From: Oscillospiraceae bacterium
GTDB taxonomy: Bacteria > Bacillota > Clostridia > Saccharofermentanales > Saccharofermentanaceae
Direction of reading: 5' to 3'
NCBI GenBank assembly: GCA_902788505.1
Contig: CADAKH010000017.1
Coordinates: forward strand, 80,983 to 144,982
Length of the DNA: 64,000 nt
Position 1 is the stretch's first letter; every line of letters begins with the position of its first letter. The translations under genes and the position numbers were made by a program. This document shows positions 18,279 to 27,280 of the stretch, in pieces. The notes below the pieces were generated by a model. The model was not told the origin of the DNA, did no database searches, and saw nothing but the letters and a program-made list of their open reading frames with translations.

Positions 18279-19999
18279 GTTTTCGGAGCCAGCTTATTGA
18301 CCCGGCTTCTCAGGAAGAGCACGTATCCGGCAGCAAACACCAGCAGTACAGGCGCAAGAATGTAAGATGCCAGAGGGATCCATACGATGATCGATGCTAC
18401 GGAGTAGATGATTATGCTGGTGATCCTGTACGCACCGCTCTTGGCAACAACCGATGTCGTAAACGGCTGGAAAAGATAATAGAGCGCAAGCCATGTAACT
18501 GAAGTTAAAACACTCAGCAGAAATGCAGCAAGGAAGGTTACAAGATATTCGCCCGGATAACTCTGACCGCCTGTAACAAACAATATCAGATTGGCAAAAG
18601 CGCCTATGGCTATGACCGGTCCGATATTTATCTTTATCAATTGCTTAAGTCTGATATCGAAAAGCCTGATGATCTTTTCGCGCTGTTTAAAGAAGCTGAA
18701 TGTCATAAGGCTGTTATCGCAATTGATGAACATAGCCTGCGTGCTCTTAAAGGAGTTATCTGCTATAGACAGCGGTATAAGCATGCCGAGCAGATGGAAT
18801 TGGGCAACGTATCTGAGGAACTCGAATGCAGGATCATCTCCAACCGGCAGAAGCGCATCGCTAAACGCTCTGAAAGTAAAGAGATTAACAAGGTTAGTGA
18901 TAACCATATTCCAGCAGTTTGCTGAGCCGAAACGTGAATAGTATCCATATATAAACTCTGCTACGAAAAGGATCATGACAGCAACAACGATGATCGTAAA
19001 TATAACAGGCTTCATGCAAAGCATAGTCCAGTGTCTTTTTACAAACAAAGCATTCAGGTAATCAAAGCCTTTCTTATTGCCTTTTATGGTACCTTTTGCT
19101 TTGATCTTCTTGAAGCTCTTCGTGTTATCATACTGGCTCGTTGCCTTCACTTCCGTTTTGCTTATATTATCGTGCAGAGCCCTTCTGTGAAGGTTGGAAT
19201 CGGTCTTGATAAATATCATAAGGCCCCATATTCCGGCAATTACCGTAAGAACGGTAATGATTACCAGCTGAGGCATCGGAATGAAATATCCGTTCGCTAT
19301 AAAAATGATAAAGAAAGGTCCGGCGAGTAAGACAAGGGTTAATCTGATGAGATAAGCTACAGTGCTTATCTTAAGGGATTTGTGAAGCTTTATTTTAAGT
19401 CTGAAGCTGAGGATCTGAAGTCCTATACCAAGGAATTTGACAGCCAGCGCAAGAACCGGAATCCCGAGCCAGAGCCAAAACGGGGCGCCCGTAATCACAG
19501 CAATGATTCCGGCCATTACATAGCCGATAAAAAGCTTTGCAAGATCGTAACAGATAAGTGTCTCATTCAGCTTTTTAGCATCCATCCGGAGCATAAAGAC
19601 AAGGTATTCCTTTTCTGTGGTGCAGTTAAAATACGGCACCCTGATAAGGATTCCGCAAAGCGCATACAGAAGAAACATAAACAGACCGAGATTGCCGTAG
19701 ACAGCACTACTGGACATGCCACCTCCGAGTTCATGCTCTATATACTGGTCAGACAAAAGGAACGCTGCCAGATATATCATACCAAGACCAAAGATCTTGC
19801 CGATGAAGAGCTTAAAGACCTCAACGATTATATGGAAGATCCAATAGATCACTTTAAGAAAAGCGGTCGAATAAAGCCTGTCCGGGATCAGCTTTCCGAT
19901 AACAGGAGTCTTTTTGAGTGCAAAGACCAAACCGTTATAACCGATGATGCTTCTTAAGTGAATGATCTTGGCCAGGTTTTTCCTAAACTCATTAACCAT
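18260..19999 (-). CDS. Large ABC-2 type permease
   Basis: 579 residues with about twelve hydrophobic segments, in two halves separated by a Lys-rich cytoplasmic stretch (about 275-325). I chose the ATG at 19999, which has AAGGGA at the right distance; the ATG at 20008 sits on top of it. It overlaps the ATPase gene by eight bases, the same arrangement as at 6118-6125. Partner of the ATPase at 19992; substrate unknown. The gene downstream encodes a diguanylate cyclase. Confidence 0.88.
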   Translation of the reverse strand: MVNEFRKNLAKIIHLRSIIGYNGLVFALKKTPVIGKLIPDRLYSTAFLKVIYWIFHIIVEVFKLFIGKIFGLGMIYLAAFLLSDQYIEHELGGGMSSSAVYGNLGLFMFLLYALCGILIRVPYFNCTTEKEYLVFMLRMDAKKLNETLICYDLAKLFIGYVMAGIIAVITGAPFWLWLGIPVLALAVKFLGIGLQILSFRLKIKLHKSLKISTVAYLIRLTLVLLAGPFFIIFIANGYFIPMPQLVIITVLTVIAGIWGLMIFIKTDSNLHRRALHDNISKTEVKATSQYDNTKSFKKIKAKGTIKGNKKGFDYLNALFVKRHWTMLCMKPVIFTIIVVAVMILFVAEFIYGYYSRFGSANCWNMVITNLVNLFTFRAFSDALLPVGDDPAFEFLRYVAQFHLLGMLIPLSIADNSFKSTQAMFINCDNSLMTFSFFKQREKIIRLFDIRLKQLIKINIGPVIAIGAFANLILFVTGGQSYPGEYLVTFLAAFLLSVLTSVTWLALYYLFQPFTTSVVAKSGAYRITSIIIYSVASIIVWIPLASYILAPVLLVFAAGYVLFLRSRVNKLAPKTWKIKS

Positions 20000-20699
20000 T
20001 GTCCTCATCCCTTAAAGCGTTGATTATCTTTTCCTTAAAATCAGCATCGCCAAGATTACTCTTATCGATAGGTTCAAGCCTTCCGTTATGAAGAAGCACT
20101 ATTTCATCACACAGATCGACTGCAACATCCAGAAGATGCGTCGAAAAGATCGTTATCCTTCCCTGCTTCTGATTTCTTATAACATTCTTCATCTCTTCAG
20201 CAATGATCACATCCAAAGAGGTCAAAGGCTCATCCAGGAGCATGAGCTTTGGCGCTGCAATGATATTAAGAAGCATCTGCATCTTATTTTTCGTGCCGTG
20301 CGAATAATCCTTCAAAAGCCTGTCCCTGTCATCTTCTGGAACCATCATGTAATCGAAGTATTCGTCTATCGTCTTGTCAGGCTTGATCTCTTCATGAATT
20401 TCGATGAAGAACTTCAAAAACTCCCTGCCTGTCATAAACTCAGGCACGGTAGGAGTCGATACAAGATATCCTATATCTTCCGGCATGACAGGAGTCTTCT
20501 CTCCGCTTTCTCCTCGGAAAAAGAACTCTCCCGAATTAATGTCGATATCGTTGTTTACACAGTTAAAAAATGTGGTCTTACCTGATCCGTTACGTCCCAA
20601 AAGCCCGTAGATCCTGCCTTCTTCAAAGACAAAATCAACATCTTTAAGAACCTGCTTGGAACCGTAATTCTTAACAAGATGACTAATAACAAATTCCAT
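19992..20699 (-). CDS. ABC transporter ATPase (ABC-2 family)
   Basis: 235 residues. Walker A GRNGSGKTT, a divergent signature YSHGTKNKM, Walker B LMLLDEPLTSLDV, then H-loop STHLLDVA. It lacks the C-terminal extension of the bacitracin-type ATPases in this window. Forms an exporter with the permease that overlaps its 3' end. ATG with a G-rich GGGGGA upstream. A tandem direct repeat at 20743-20762 lies over its presumed promoter. Confidence 0.92.
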   Translation of the reverse strand: MEFVISHLVKNYGSKQVLKDVDFVFEEGRIYGLLGRNGSGKTTFFNCVNNDIDINSGEFFFRGESGEKTPVMPEDIGYLVSTPTVPEFMTGREFLKFFIEIHEEIKPDKTIDEYFDYMMVPEDDRDRLLKDYSHGTKNKMQMLLNIIAAPKLMLLDEPLTSLDVIIAEEMKNVIRNQKQGRITIFSTHLLDVAVDLCDEIVLLHNGRLEPIDKSNLGDADFKEKIINALRDEDNG

Positions 20700-20719
20700 A
20701 TCTTTTTCCCCCGCGAATT

Positions 20720-20762
20720 ATTCTATCACTAATAAAGGAGACTTATCTTAACATTATCTTAA
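20720..20762 (-). promoter_or_regulatory. Promoter with tandem 11-bp direct repeat
   Basis: Minus strand -10 TAGAAT at 20720-20725. Two exact copies of TTATCTTAA (20743-20751 and 20754-20762) are spaced by one helical turn and cover the -35 region. Direct repeats with an 11-base period are the usual site of OmpR/PhoB-type response regulators. Target genes would be the ABC transporter and the diguanylate cyclase. Confidence 0.45.
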
Positions 20763-20828
20763 ACCGCACAGTAAAACGGACAACGCAATTGATTCTGACC
20801 GGATCGGAGATTATATACCAAAATAAAA

Positions 20829-20857
20829 GGGTGTCTCATTTGATAATGAAACACCCT
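20829..20857 (-). terminator. Terminator of the pilin-like gene
   Basis: Twelve-base stem (GGGTGTCTCATT / AATGAAACACCC, one mismatch) with a TGAT loop. On the minus strand it is followed by TTTTATTTT. Confidence 0.85.
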
Positions 20858-20877
20858 CCTGATTAACAAAATTATAT

Positions 20878-21579
20878 TTAACCTTTGAAGTATTTCTCAC
20901 TGTGTCCCTGAAGAGTTACTTCCTTGCCTGCATCCCAGATCCAAAAGTCGTTTTCTTTTCCTGATTTGTTACTAACAACGATCATCTGAAGCTGAACTTC
21001 CTTGCCATTGATCATCATATAGTTTCTGTCCTTATTATTGTGGTTATAGATAGCAGCAGTAGGCTTGGCATCTTTAGGATATACATGTGACCAGGTACCG
21101 TTGTAGTAGAAGTCAGCCATTGATTTATCGGTTGCACAATAACCGACATAAAGAACCTCATTGGTATTTACTCCGGCATCATTCGGCTTAGCAATACCGA
21201 ATACAAGAATATAAGGTTCTGAATCGCGTTCAGCACCGACAAGATTCAGAATTTTCTCACCCCAGGCGCGGTCATCAGCGGAATTCTGTTTGCCTGCACC
21301 GTTATCCCAACGGATATTCTTGCCCGTCGTCGAATCTGCCATACCAGTTGCCGACATTCCAACTCTTCCGTAATACTCATCTGCAACGGCCTGTGCAGCA
21401 ACACGATATGCATTAGCCATTTCAACATTATTCATCGTTCTGGCTCTTCTTATATATCCGAGCAGAGACGGAATCAGGACTCCTGCAAGAACTGCAAGAA
21501 CTGCAAGAACAACCAACAGCTCGACAAGCGTAAAAGCCTGCCTGCTCTTATGTCTGGATTTAATACTTCTAGTCATCAT
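20878..21579 (-). CDS. Type IV pilin-like (class III signal) protein
   Basis: 233 residues. A basic leader is followed by A|FTLVELLVV, a prepilin peptidase site with alanine instead of the usual glycine at -1 and the conserved Glu at +5. About 20 hydrophobic residues come next and then a soluble domain. The rest is a pseudopilin-like head with no family I recognise. No prepilin peptidase, pilus ATPase or other pilin lies in this window, so it must use machinery encoded elsewhere or be a surface minor pilin. It has its own TTGACA promoter and terminator. Tandem ATG-ATG start with AAGGGTGA upstream. Confidence 0.85.
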   Translation of the reverse strand: MMTRSIKSRHKSRQAFTLVELLVVLAVLAVLAGVLIPSLLGYIRRARTMNNVEMANAYRVAAQAVADEYYGRVGMSATGMADSTTGKNIRWDNGAGKQNSADDRAWGEKILNLVGAERDSEPYILVFGIAKPNDAGVNTNEVLYVGYCATDKSMADFYYNGTWSHVYPKDAKPTAAIYNHNNKDRNYMMINGKEVQLQMIVVSNKSGKENDFWIWDAGKEVTLQGHSEKYFKG

Positions 21580-21608
21580 AGAATCACCCTTTTTAATTCT
21601 AACGATTA

Positions 21609-21635
21609 ATTATATATTCTATCAACACTTGTCAA
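21609..21635 (-). promoter_or_regulatory. Promoter of the pilin-like gene
   Basis: Minus strand: perfect -35 TTGACA (21630-21635) and TATAAT (21609-21614) with a 15-base spacer. Alternatively TAATTA serves as -10 with 17. It lies right after the ppk stop codon. Confidence 0.55.
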
Positions 21636-21639
21636 AGCA

Positions 21640-24087
21640 TTAAACTCCAGGATTCTCTTCAGGAATGAACTCGTGTTTATCAATAGATTTATGACGTTCG
21701 GCAACAGCAGCATCGGCCAGATCAATGAGCTTCTGCTGAGAATCGATCTTCTCTTTACCCCTGAGATCAAGCTTATGGTATGAACCGTCAGGTAAAAGAA
21801 AATGAGCTCTGACTGTATCTGCCAGTTCCACATCAAGCACTTCCTTAACACGTGCACGGCAGTCAGGATCTTCGACCGGGAACAACAGCTCAACACGGCG
21901 GTTGAGGTTTCTGGGCATCCAGTCCGCTGAAGCAAGATAGATATCCTCGTGGCCTTCATTATAGAAATAGAAGATCCTTGAATGCTCGAGGAAACGGCCG
22001 GTGATCGAACGCACAGTGATATTCTCGCTCATGCCGGGAACACCTGCTCTCAAGCAGCATATTCCTCTTACGATAAGATCGATCTTAACTCCTGCGTTTG
22101 ATGCAGTATAAAGTGCTTTGATGATCGTCTCATCAACAAGGGAATTGATCTTTGCAATAATTCTTGCCGGCTTTCCTGCCTTGGCATTGTCCGCTTCCCT
22201 TCTGATCCTAGCAATGAAATAATCTTTCATCCACAAAGGTGCGGGAATAAGTCTTCTCCAGGACTGAGGAATTGAGAATCCTGAAAGCATATTAAAGAAC
22301 TCGGATGCATCCTCACCAAACGATTCGTTTGCAGTAAAAAGGCCCAGGTCAGTATAGATCTTTGCGGTTACGTCATTGTAGTTGCCTGTGGCAAGGTGAA
22401 GATATCTTCTGATGCCTTCCTCTTCTTTTCTAACTACAAGAGTGATCTTACTGTGAGTCTTGAGACCGACAAGTCCGTAGATAACGTGGCATCCGGCATT
22501 CTCGAGTTTCTTTGCCCAGTTGATGTTATTCTCTTCATCAAATCTCGCTTTAAGCTCAACCAATACCATTACCTGCTTACCGTTCTGTGCTGCTTCAAGA
22601 AGCGAGGCAATGATCGGTGATCTGTCAGATACTCGGTATAGAGTCTGCTTGATAGCAAGGACATTAGGATCTCTTGCCGCCTGCTTTACGAATTCCAAAA
22701 CAGGTTCGAAAGTCTCATAAGGATGGTGAACGATCCTGTCTTTTTCCCTTATCTGTTCAAAAATATCGAGTTCACTTACAGGTCCGTCAAATGAAGCTGC
22801 TTCAGCAGGATCGTGGGGTTTGTAGCAAAGATCGGGATGCTTTGCTTTGCATGCTGATGCAAGCTTGGAAAGGAATGTGAGGTCGATAGGTCCGTTAACG
22901 CTGAATATATCGGCTTCATCAACTTCCAATTCGTCAACGATATAACGCAGGAGGTCCGGATCGATGTCATCTTGTACTTCAAGTCTTATGATCTCACCGA
23001 ATCTTCTTCTTCTGACCTGAGCCTCGATCTCTTTCAGAAGGTCTTCTGCTTCATCTTCGTCGATATCAAGGTCTGCATTACGCATGACACGGTAAAATGC
23101 AGTAGCTACAACACTCTGACCGTCAAAAAGCATATCGGTATTTGCCCTTATTATCTGCTCTACAGGGACAAAAACATCTCCGTCTTCTGTAGGGATCTGA
23201 TAAAGTCTCTTTACGACTGTAGGTATTTGTACCGTTGCATACATATACTTGTCTTCACTGACATCCTTTTTCTTTTTGTCAGTGCTGAGACCGAATGTGG
23301 CTCTTTCCTGAAGCTTAACGTTCTTCGGCTCGTTTTTGAGCATAACGCACATGTTGAGCATGCGGTTGTAGATCAGAGGAAATGGTCTTGAAGAGTCAAC
23401 TGCCATTGGTGTAAGGATCGGATAAAGCACTGTCTTAAAATACGAATCGGCAATGGCTTTTAACTGATCGCTCAGTTCATCGTAATTTCTGAGAAATATC
23501 TTCTCATTAGCAAGAGAAGGAACCAGGGATCTGCCATATGTCGAATACATCAGAGCCATTGTCTTTCTTGTTTTCTGATCGATCCTTTCAAGCTGCTCAT
23601 CAATAGAAAAACCCGCGATATCACGCTCGGCAAAGTCGATACTCTGCATATCTCTTAATGATGCTACTCTTACGATGTAGAACTCATCGAGATTAGATGC
23701 TGTGATTGACAGGAAGTTAAGACGCTCCAGAAGCGGATTCTTTGTATCTCTTGATTCGTGAAGGATACGGTCATCAAACTCAAGCCATGAAAGCTCTCTG
23801 TTATAGAAACATGCGTTACCGCTTAAGAAAGATGCATTGGATTCGGAATAATCCGGATCTTTGATCTCGGGCGAAGCAATAAAAGATGCCGTCTTCTTTG
23901 GAGCCTGACGCTTTGCAGCAGCCTTCTTTGAAGATGTTTTCTTATCAGCAGCTTTCTTTACAGTTGCTTTCTTTGCTGTTGTTTTCTTGGCTGCAGGCTT
24001 TTTGGAAGCGGATTTTTTGACCGGTGTTCCTGCCTTGCCTGTAGATGTATTTGCTTTGCGCGAAGAAGCGCTCTTCTTGACTGCCAT
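21640..24087 (-). CDS. ppk: Polyphosphate kinase 1 with histone-H1-like N-terminal tail
   Basis: 815 residues. It reversibly polymerises the gamma phosphate of ATP into polyphosphate. The catalytic part begins near residue 93 (FYNRELSWLEF, SNLDEFYIVR), and all four PPK1 domains are present. H545 (GLKTHSK) and H564 (YLHLATGNY) keep the 19-residue spacing of the two essential histidines of the E. coli enzyme. Residues 1-66 are extra: about 21 lysines, mostly as KK pairs every five residues between Ala, Thr and Ser, like eukaryotic H1 tails and like the protein at 30670. Such a polycation could bind polyphosphate or DNA. The ATG shares its A with the ppx stop (TAATG). AGGAGG upstream. Confidence 0.96.
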   Translation of the reverse strand: MAVKKSASSRKANTSTGKAGTPVKKSASKKPAAKKTTAKKATVKKAADKKTSSKKAAAKRQAPKKTASFIASPEIKDPDYSESNASFLSGNACFYNRELSWLEFDDRILHESRDTKNPLLERLNFLSITASNLDEFYIVRVASLRDMQSIDFAERDIAGFSIDEQLERIDQKTRKTMALMYSTYGRSLVPSLANEKIFLRNYDELSDQLKAIADSYFKTVLYPILTPMAVDSSRPFPLIYNRMLNMCVMLKNEPKNVKLQERATFGLSTDKKKKDVSEDKYMYATVQIPTVVKRLYQIPTEDGDVFVPVEQIIRANTDMLFDGQSVVATAFYRVMRNADLDIDEDEAEDLLKEIEAQVRRRRFGEIIRLEVQDDIDPDLLRYIVDELEVDEADIFSVNGPIDLTFLSKLASACKAKHPDLCYKPHDPAEAASFDGPVSELDIFEQIREKDRIVHHPYETFEPVLEFVKQAARDPNVLAIKQTLYRVSDRSPIIASLLEAAQNGKQVMVLVELKARFDEENNINWAKKLENAGCHVIYGLVGLKTHSKITLVVRKEEEGIRRYLHLATGNYNDVTAKIYTDLGLFTANESFGEDASEFFNMLSGFSIPQSWRRLIPAPLWMKDYFIARIRREADNAKAGKPARIIAKINSLVDETIIKALYTASNAGVKIDLIVRGICCLRAGVPGMSENITVRSITGRFLEHSRIFYFYNEGHEDIYLASADWMPRNLNRRVELLFPVEDPDCRARVKEVLDVELADTVRAHFLLPDGSYHKLDLRGKEKIDSQQKLIDLADAAVAERHKSIDKHEFIPEENPGV

Positions 24088-25625
24088 TAGCCTTCCCTCC
24101 TGGTCTTGAGAACCGGTTTGATTCCCATAACGTCTTCAAACATGACACTTCTGTTCTCGAATGCCCATTTCTCAAAGGACATATCTTCAGAAGTATCGCA
24201 GGTGATAACAAACTCGTTATCCCTGATCTTGCACTGGATCTTCTTTCCCTTCTCCTTGTGCGAAGCATCAACAGCATCTGCGATCTTTAATATGGATGCA
24301 AGCTTGGACACGATGACTTTCTGATCAGTCGGTAGAATAGAATAGTAGTAACTGTCGTAGGGCTTGTTTCTCGGATAGAGTCTTATGATCATGGCAACCA
24401 TGTTGATCTCATCGTGATCAAGCCCCATAAGATTTGTATTCTTGATAATCGAATAAGCAGCATCGCTGTGATTTCTCGAATGAACGAATTTACCTATCTC
24501 ATGAAGTATTACCGCAACCTGCAAAAGCAGTCTGTCACGGCTGCCGAGACCGCTTATCTTCTTTGTCTCATCGAAAAACTGGAGTGCTGTTTTCTCAACA
24601 AATTCAATATGTTTTTTGCTTGAGCGGTAGCGCTTTGCAATATGCCTTGAAGCAGAGATCAGGTAACTGTCAGGTGAGATCTCAGTCTTAAGGCCCTGTG
24701 AGTTAACGCAATAGTAATAGATGATGCCGTCTGACAATGAAGCGTGAGGCATATAGATGGTCTCCACGCCTGTATAATCAAGCATATTCTTGACGATCAG
24801 GGCTGTCGGCAAAAGAAGCGGTGCGATCATAGAAGGAATATTCTTTTCGAGTGTCAGATCGGCAGGTCTTACTTTGAGAAGATAGTTATAGACTTTAAGG
24901 AATTCTTCTTTAGTAAGAATGGCAGAAGTCATAGGTCCATAACCCGCAAGCTGCTTTATGTATCCCATCTCACCGGAAAAGGCTATGAGATTCTTATAGA
25001 TTATCCCCTTGGGTTCCATAGCGTGATAGTCATCAAGATCCTGTCCGATAAATTCCTGGATAACCTCATCGTAGTGAGTGGTCCTGCTCTGTAGATCCGC
25101 AAGCATTCCGGCTATTCTCAAAGAACCGAGAAGGAGATTCTGACTGAACACGAATTCCGTCTTATCGTAAACAGACGCCTGGATAGATCCAGAACCGATA
25201 TCAAGGATCATTGTTCCGCTCGAGATGATCTTTGCAAAATCCGGATAGATCGCCTGTACTGCAAGCGTCTGATAATAACGTTCCATCGAGTTATCGAGGA
25301 CCTTGATCTTGAATCCTGTTCTAGTCCTTACTTTCTCGATTACTACCTCAGTATTTGAAGCATCCCTGAATGCGGATGTTGCAACACAGAAAACACGGGC
25401 AACCCCATACTCCCTGCACTTTTCGTCAAACATCTTAAGGCATTTGCAAAGTTCATCTACCTGAGCAGGCTGGATAATACCTGAACTGTATGACTGTGTT
25501 CCGAGTCCCGTGAACTTTCGAACAGCTTCGATCTCCTTGGGCCTGCCCTTGGATCCTATCTCAAAGATCTTAAGTCTCGCCGTGAGCGAGCCGATGTCGA
25601 TTACTGCGACAAGCTTTTTTGCCAT
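24087..25625 (-). CDS. ppx: Exopolyphosphatase / pppGpp phosphatase with HD domain
   Basis: 512 residues. Ppx/GppA enzymes remove terminal phosphates from polyphosphate, and many also cut pppGpp to ppGpp. The actin-like ATPase fold carries VIDIGSLTARL at the N-terminus and MILDIGSGSIQASV near residue 145; the usual GGGS is GSGS here. The C-terminal third is an HD-type helical domain (HEIGKF near 365, NHSDAAY). It lies 26 bases after leuB and overlaps ppk by one base, so synthesis and breakdown of polyphosphate are made from one mRNA. ATG with AGAGGA. Confidence 0.94.
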   Translation of the reverse strand: MAKKLVAVIDIGSLTARLKIFEIGSKGRPKEIEAVRKFTGLGTQSYSSGIIQPAQVDELCKCLKMFDEKCREYGVARVFCVATSAFRDASNTEVVIEKVRTRTGFKIKVLDNSMERYYQTLAVQAIYPDFAKIISSGTMILDIGSGSIQASVYDKTEFVFSQNLLLGSLRIAGMLADLQSRTTHYDEVIQEFIGQDLDDYHAMEPKGIIYKNLIAFSGEMGYIKQLAGYGPMTSAILTKEEFLKVYNYLLKVRPADLTLEKNIPSMIAPLLLPTALIVKNMLDYTGVETIYMPHASLSDGIIYYYCVNSQGLKTEISPDSYLISASRHIAKRYRSSKKHIEFVEKTALQFFDETKKISGLGSRDRLLLQVAVILHEIGKFVHSRNHSDAAYSIIKNTNLMGLDHDEINMVAMIIRLYPRNKPYDSYYYSILPTDQKVIVSKLASILKIADAVDASHKEKGKKIQCKIRDNEFVITCDTSEDMSFEKWAFENRSVMFEDVMGIKPVLKTRREG

Positions 25626-25651
25626 CGCTTATATCCTCTTTTCTTTTATTA

Positions 25652-26758
25652 TCAGAGATTGCCGATAACAGCCTTTGTTATCTCTTTCGTTCCGACAAGT
25701 GTAAAATTGTTGCTTTCGCCAATGAAAGTTATGTCGCTGGTGCGAAGTCCGCTTGCAATCGTCTTCTTAACAGCATTTTCAATATCAGATGCTATCTCCT
25801 CTTCACCAAACATGATCCTCATCATCATAGCTGCAGAAAGGATCGTAGCAAAAGGATTAGCCTTGTTCTGTCCGGCAATATCAGGAGCTGAACCGTGGAT
25901 CGGTTCAAATAAGCCCGGTGTGCCCGGAGCGCCTATTGATGCAGATGGCAGCATTCCTATAGAGCCTGCAATCTGACCGGCTTCATCAGAAAGGATATCA
26001 CCGAACATATTGCTTGTAACAATAACATCAAAGCTTGAAGGCCTGCTTATAAGCTGCATCGAAGCATTATCAACATAAAGGCAGTCAAACTCGACTTCCG
26101 GATAATCAAAGCTCATCTGGCTTGCGAGCGTTCTCCACATTCTGCTTGAGACAAGGACATTTGCCTTATCAACTAGAGTAAGCTTCTTTCTTCGCTTCAT
26201 AGCAAGCTCAAAAGCGATCTTAAGGATCCTGTTGATCTCACCTTCGGAATAACTCTCTGTATCAAAAGCAACCTTTCCCTTAACTGTTCCGTCAGGAAGT
26301 CTGTCACCGCTCTGGTAAACACCGTTCTTACCGAAATAAATACCACCGGTAAGTTCTCTTACGATAACGAAATCAACCTGTCCCGGATTCTTAAGAGGAG
26401 ATGCATCCTTTAGTTCGTCATATACTACAACCGGTCTCAAATTCGCATAAAGACCCAGGCCCGATCTCAACCCGAGAATTGCTCTTTCAGGTCTTAACTC
26501 AGGTTCCATCTCATCCCACTTCGGACCGCCGACAGCACCCAGCAATACGGCATCGCTGTCTTTGGCGGAGAAGATAGTCTCCTGCGGAAGCGGAATACCG
26601 AAACTGTCTATGGCATCTCCGCCTGCTTTCAGTTCCCTGGTTGCAATCTCAACATCCTTTTTCGAAGATGCGGCAACCAACACTTCAATTGCTGAAGATG
26701 TTATCTCAGGACCGATTCCATCGCCCGGTATTACTGCTATGTTGTACTTCTTTGCCAT
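25652..26758 (-). CDS. leuB: 3-Isopropylmalate dehydrogenase
   Basis: 368 residues. NAD-dependent oxidative decarboxylation of 3-isopropylmalate in leucine synthesis. Typical motifs: IPGDGIGPEI at the N-terminus, LRPERAILGLRSGLGLYANLRP (substrate arginines) near 95, VRELTGGIYFG near 138, and NMFGDILSDEAGQIAGSIG, which binds the metal, near 245. Length normal. Third gene of leuCDB; leuD ends 12 bases upstream and ppx begins 26 bases downstream. leuA is not in the window. Confidence 0.97.
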   Translation of the reverse strand: MAKKYNIAVIPGDGIGPEITSSAIEVLVAASSKKDVEIATRELKAGGDAIDSFGIPLPQETIFSAKDSDAVLLGAVGGPKWDEMEPELRPERAILGLRSGLGLYANLRPVVVYDELKDASPLKNPGQVDFVIVRELTGGIYFGKNGVYQSGDRLPDGTVKGKVAFDTESYSEGEINRILKIAFELAMKRRKKLTLVDKANVLVSSRMWRTLASQMSFDYPEVEFDCLYVDNASMQLISRPSSFDVIVTSNMFGDILSDEAGQIAGSIGMLPSASIGAPGTPGLFEPIHGSAPDIAGQNKANPFATILSAAMMMRIMFGEEEIASDIENAVKKTIASGLRTSDITFIGESNNFTLVGTKEITKAVIGNL

Positions 26759-26770
26759 TTTTCTTACCCC

Positions 26771-27265
26771 TTACCTTTCAACCATGGACTCTGTATATCC
26801 GACAAGTCCGCCATTTGCCATGATGTTCTTTATAAACTCGGGAAAAGGCTTTGAATTAAAGCTCTCTCCCGTAGTCTTATCTGTGATGATACCTGTATCA
26901 AAATCAGCTTCGATCTCATCTCCGTCATTGATCTTTAAAGCCGCTTCAGGACACTCGAGAATAGGAAGTCCTACATTGATCGAATTACGGTAGAATATCC
27001 TTGCAAAATCATTCGCTATAACAAGGGAGACTCCGCTTGCTTTAATGGCAACGGGTGCATGCTCTCTTGAAGAACCGCATCCGAAATTTTTCCCTGCGAC
27101 CATAATATCTCCGGGCTTTACACGGGAGACAAAAGTCTTGTCGATATCTTCCATACAATGCTCTTTAAGGTGTCCGGGGTCAGCCGAAGTAAGATATCTT
27201 GCCGGGATGATAACATCGGTGTCGATGTTGTCGCCATATTTAAAAACTCTGCCGCTTACCTTCAT
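26771..27265 (-). CDS. leuD: 3-Isopropylmalate dehydratase small subunit
   Basis: 164 residues. Forms the swivelling domain of isopropylmalate isomerase with Leu[17 protein letters not shown] and [18 protein letters not shown] are the family signatures. ATG at 27265 has AGGGGG upstream; the TTG just before it is not needed. Fifteen bases separate it from leuC. Confidence 0.96.
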   Translation of the reverse strand: MKVSGRVFKYGDNIDTDVIIPARYLTSADPGHLKEHCMEDIDKTFVSRVKPGDIMVAGKNFGCGSSREHAPVAIKASGVSLVIANDFARIFYRNSINVGLPILECPEAALKINDGDEIEADFDTGIITDKTTGESFNSKPFPEFIKNIMANGGLVGYTESMVER

Positions 27266-27280
27266 CAAGTTCCCCCTCCC

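Noticed and set aside
19382..19957. 191-codon plus-strand frame inside the large ABC permease
   Set aside because: Charged, feature-poor translation antisense to clear membrane segments.
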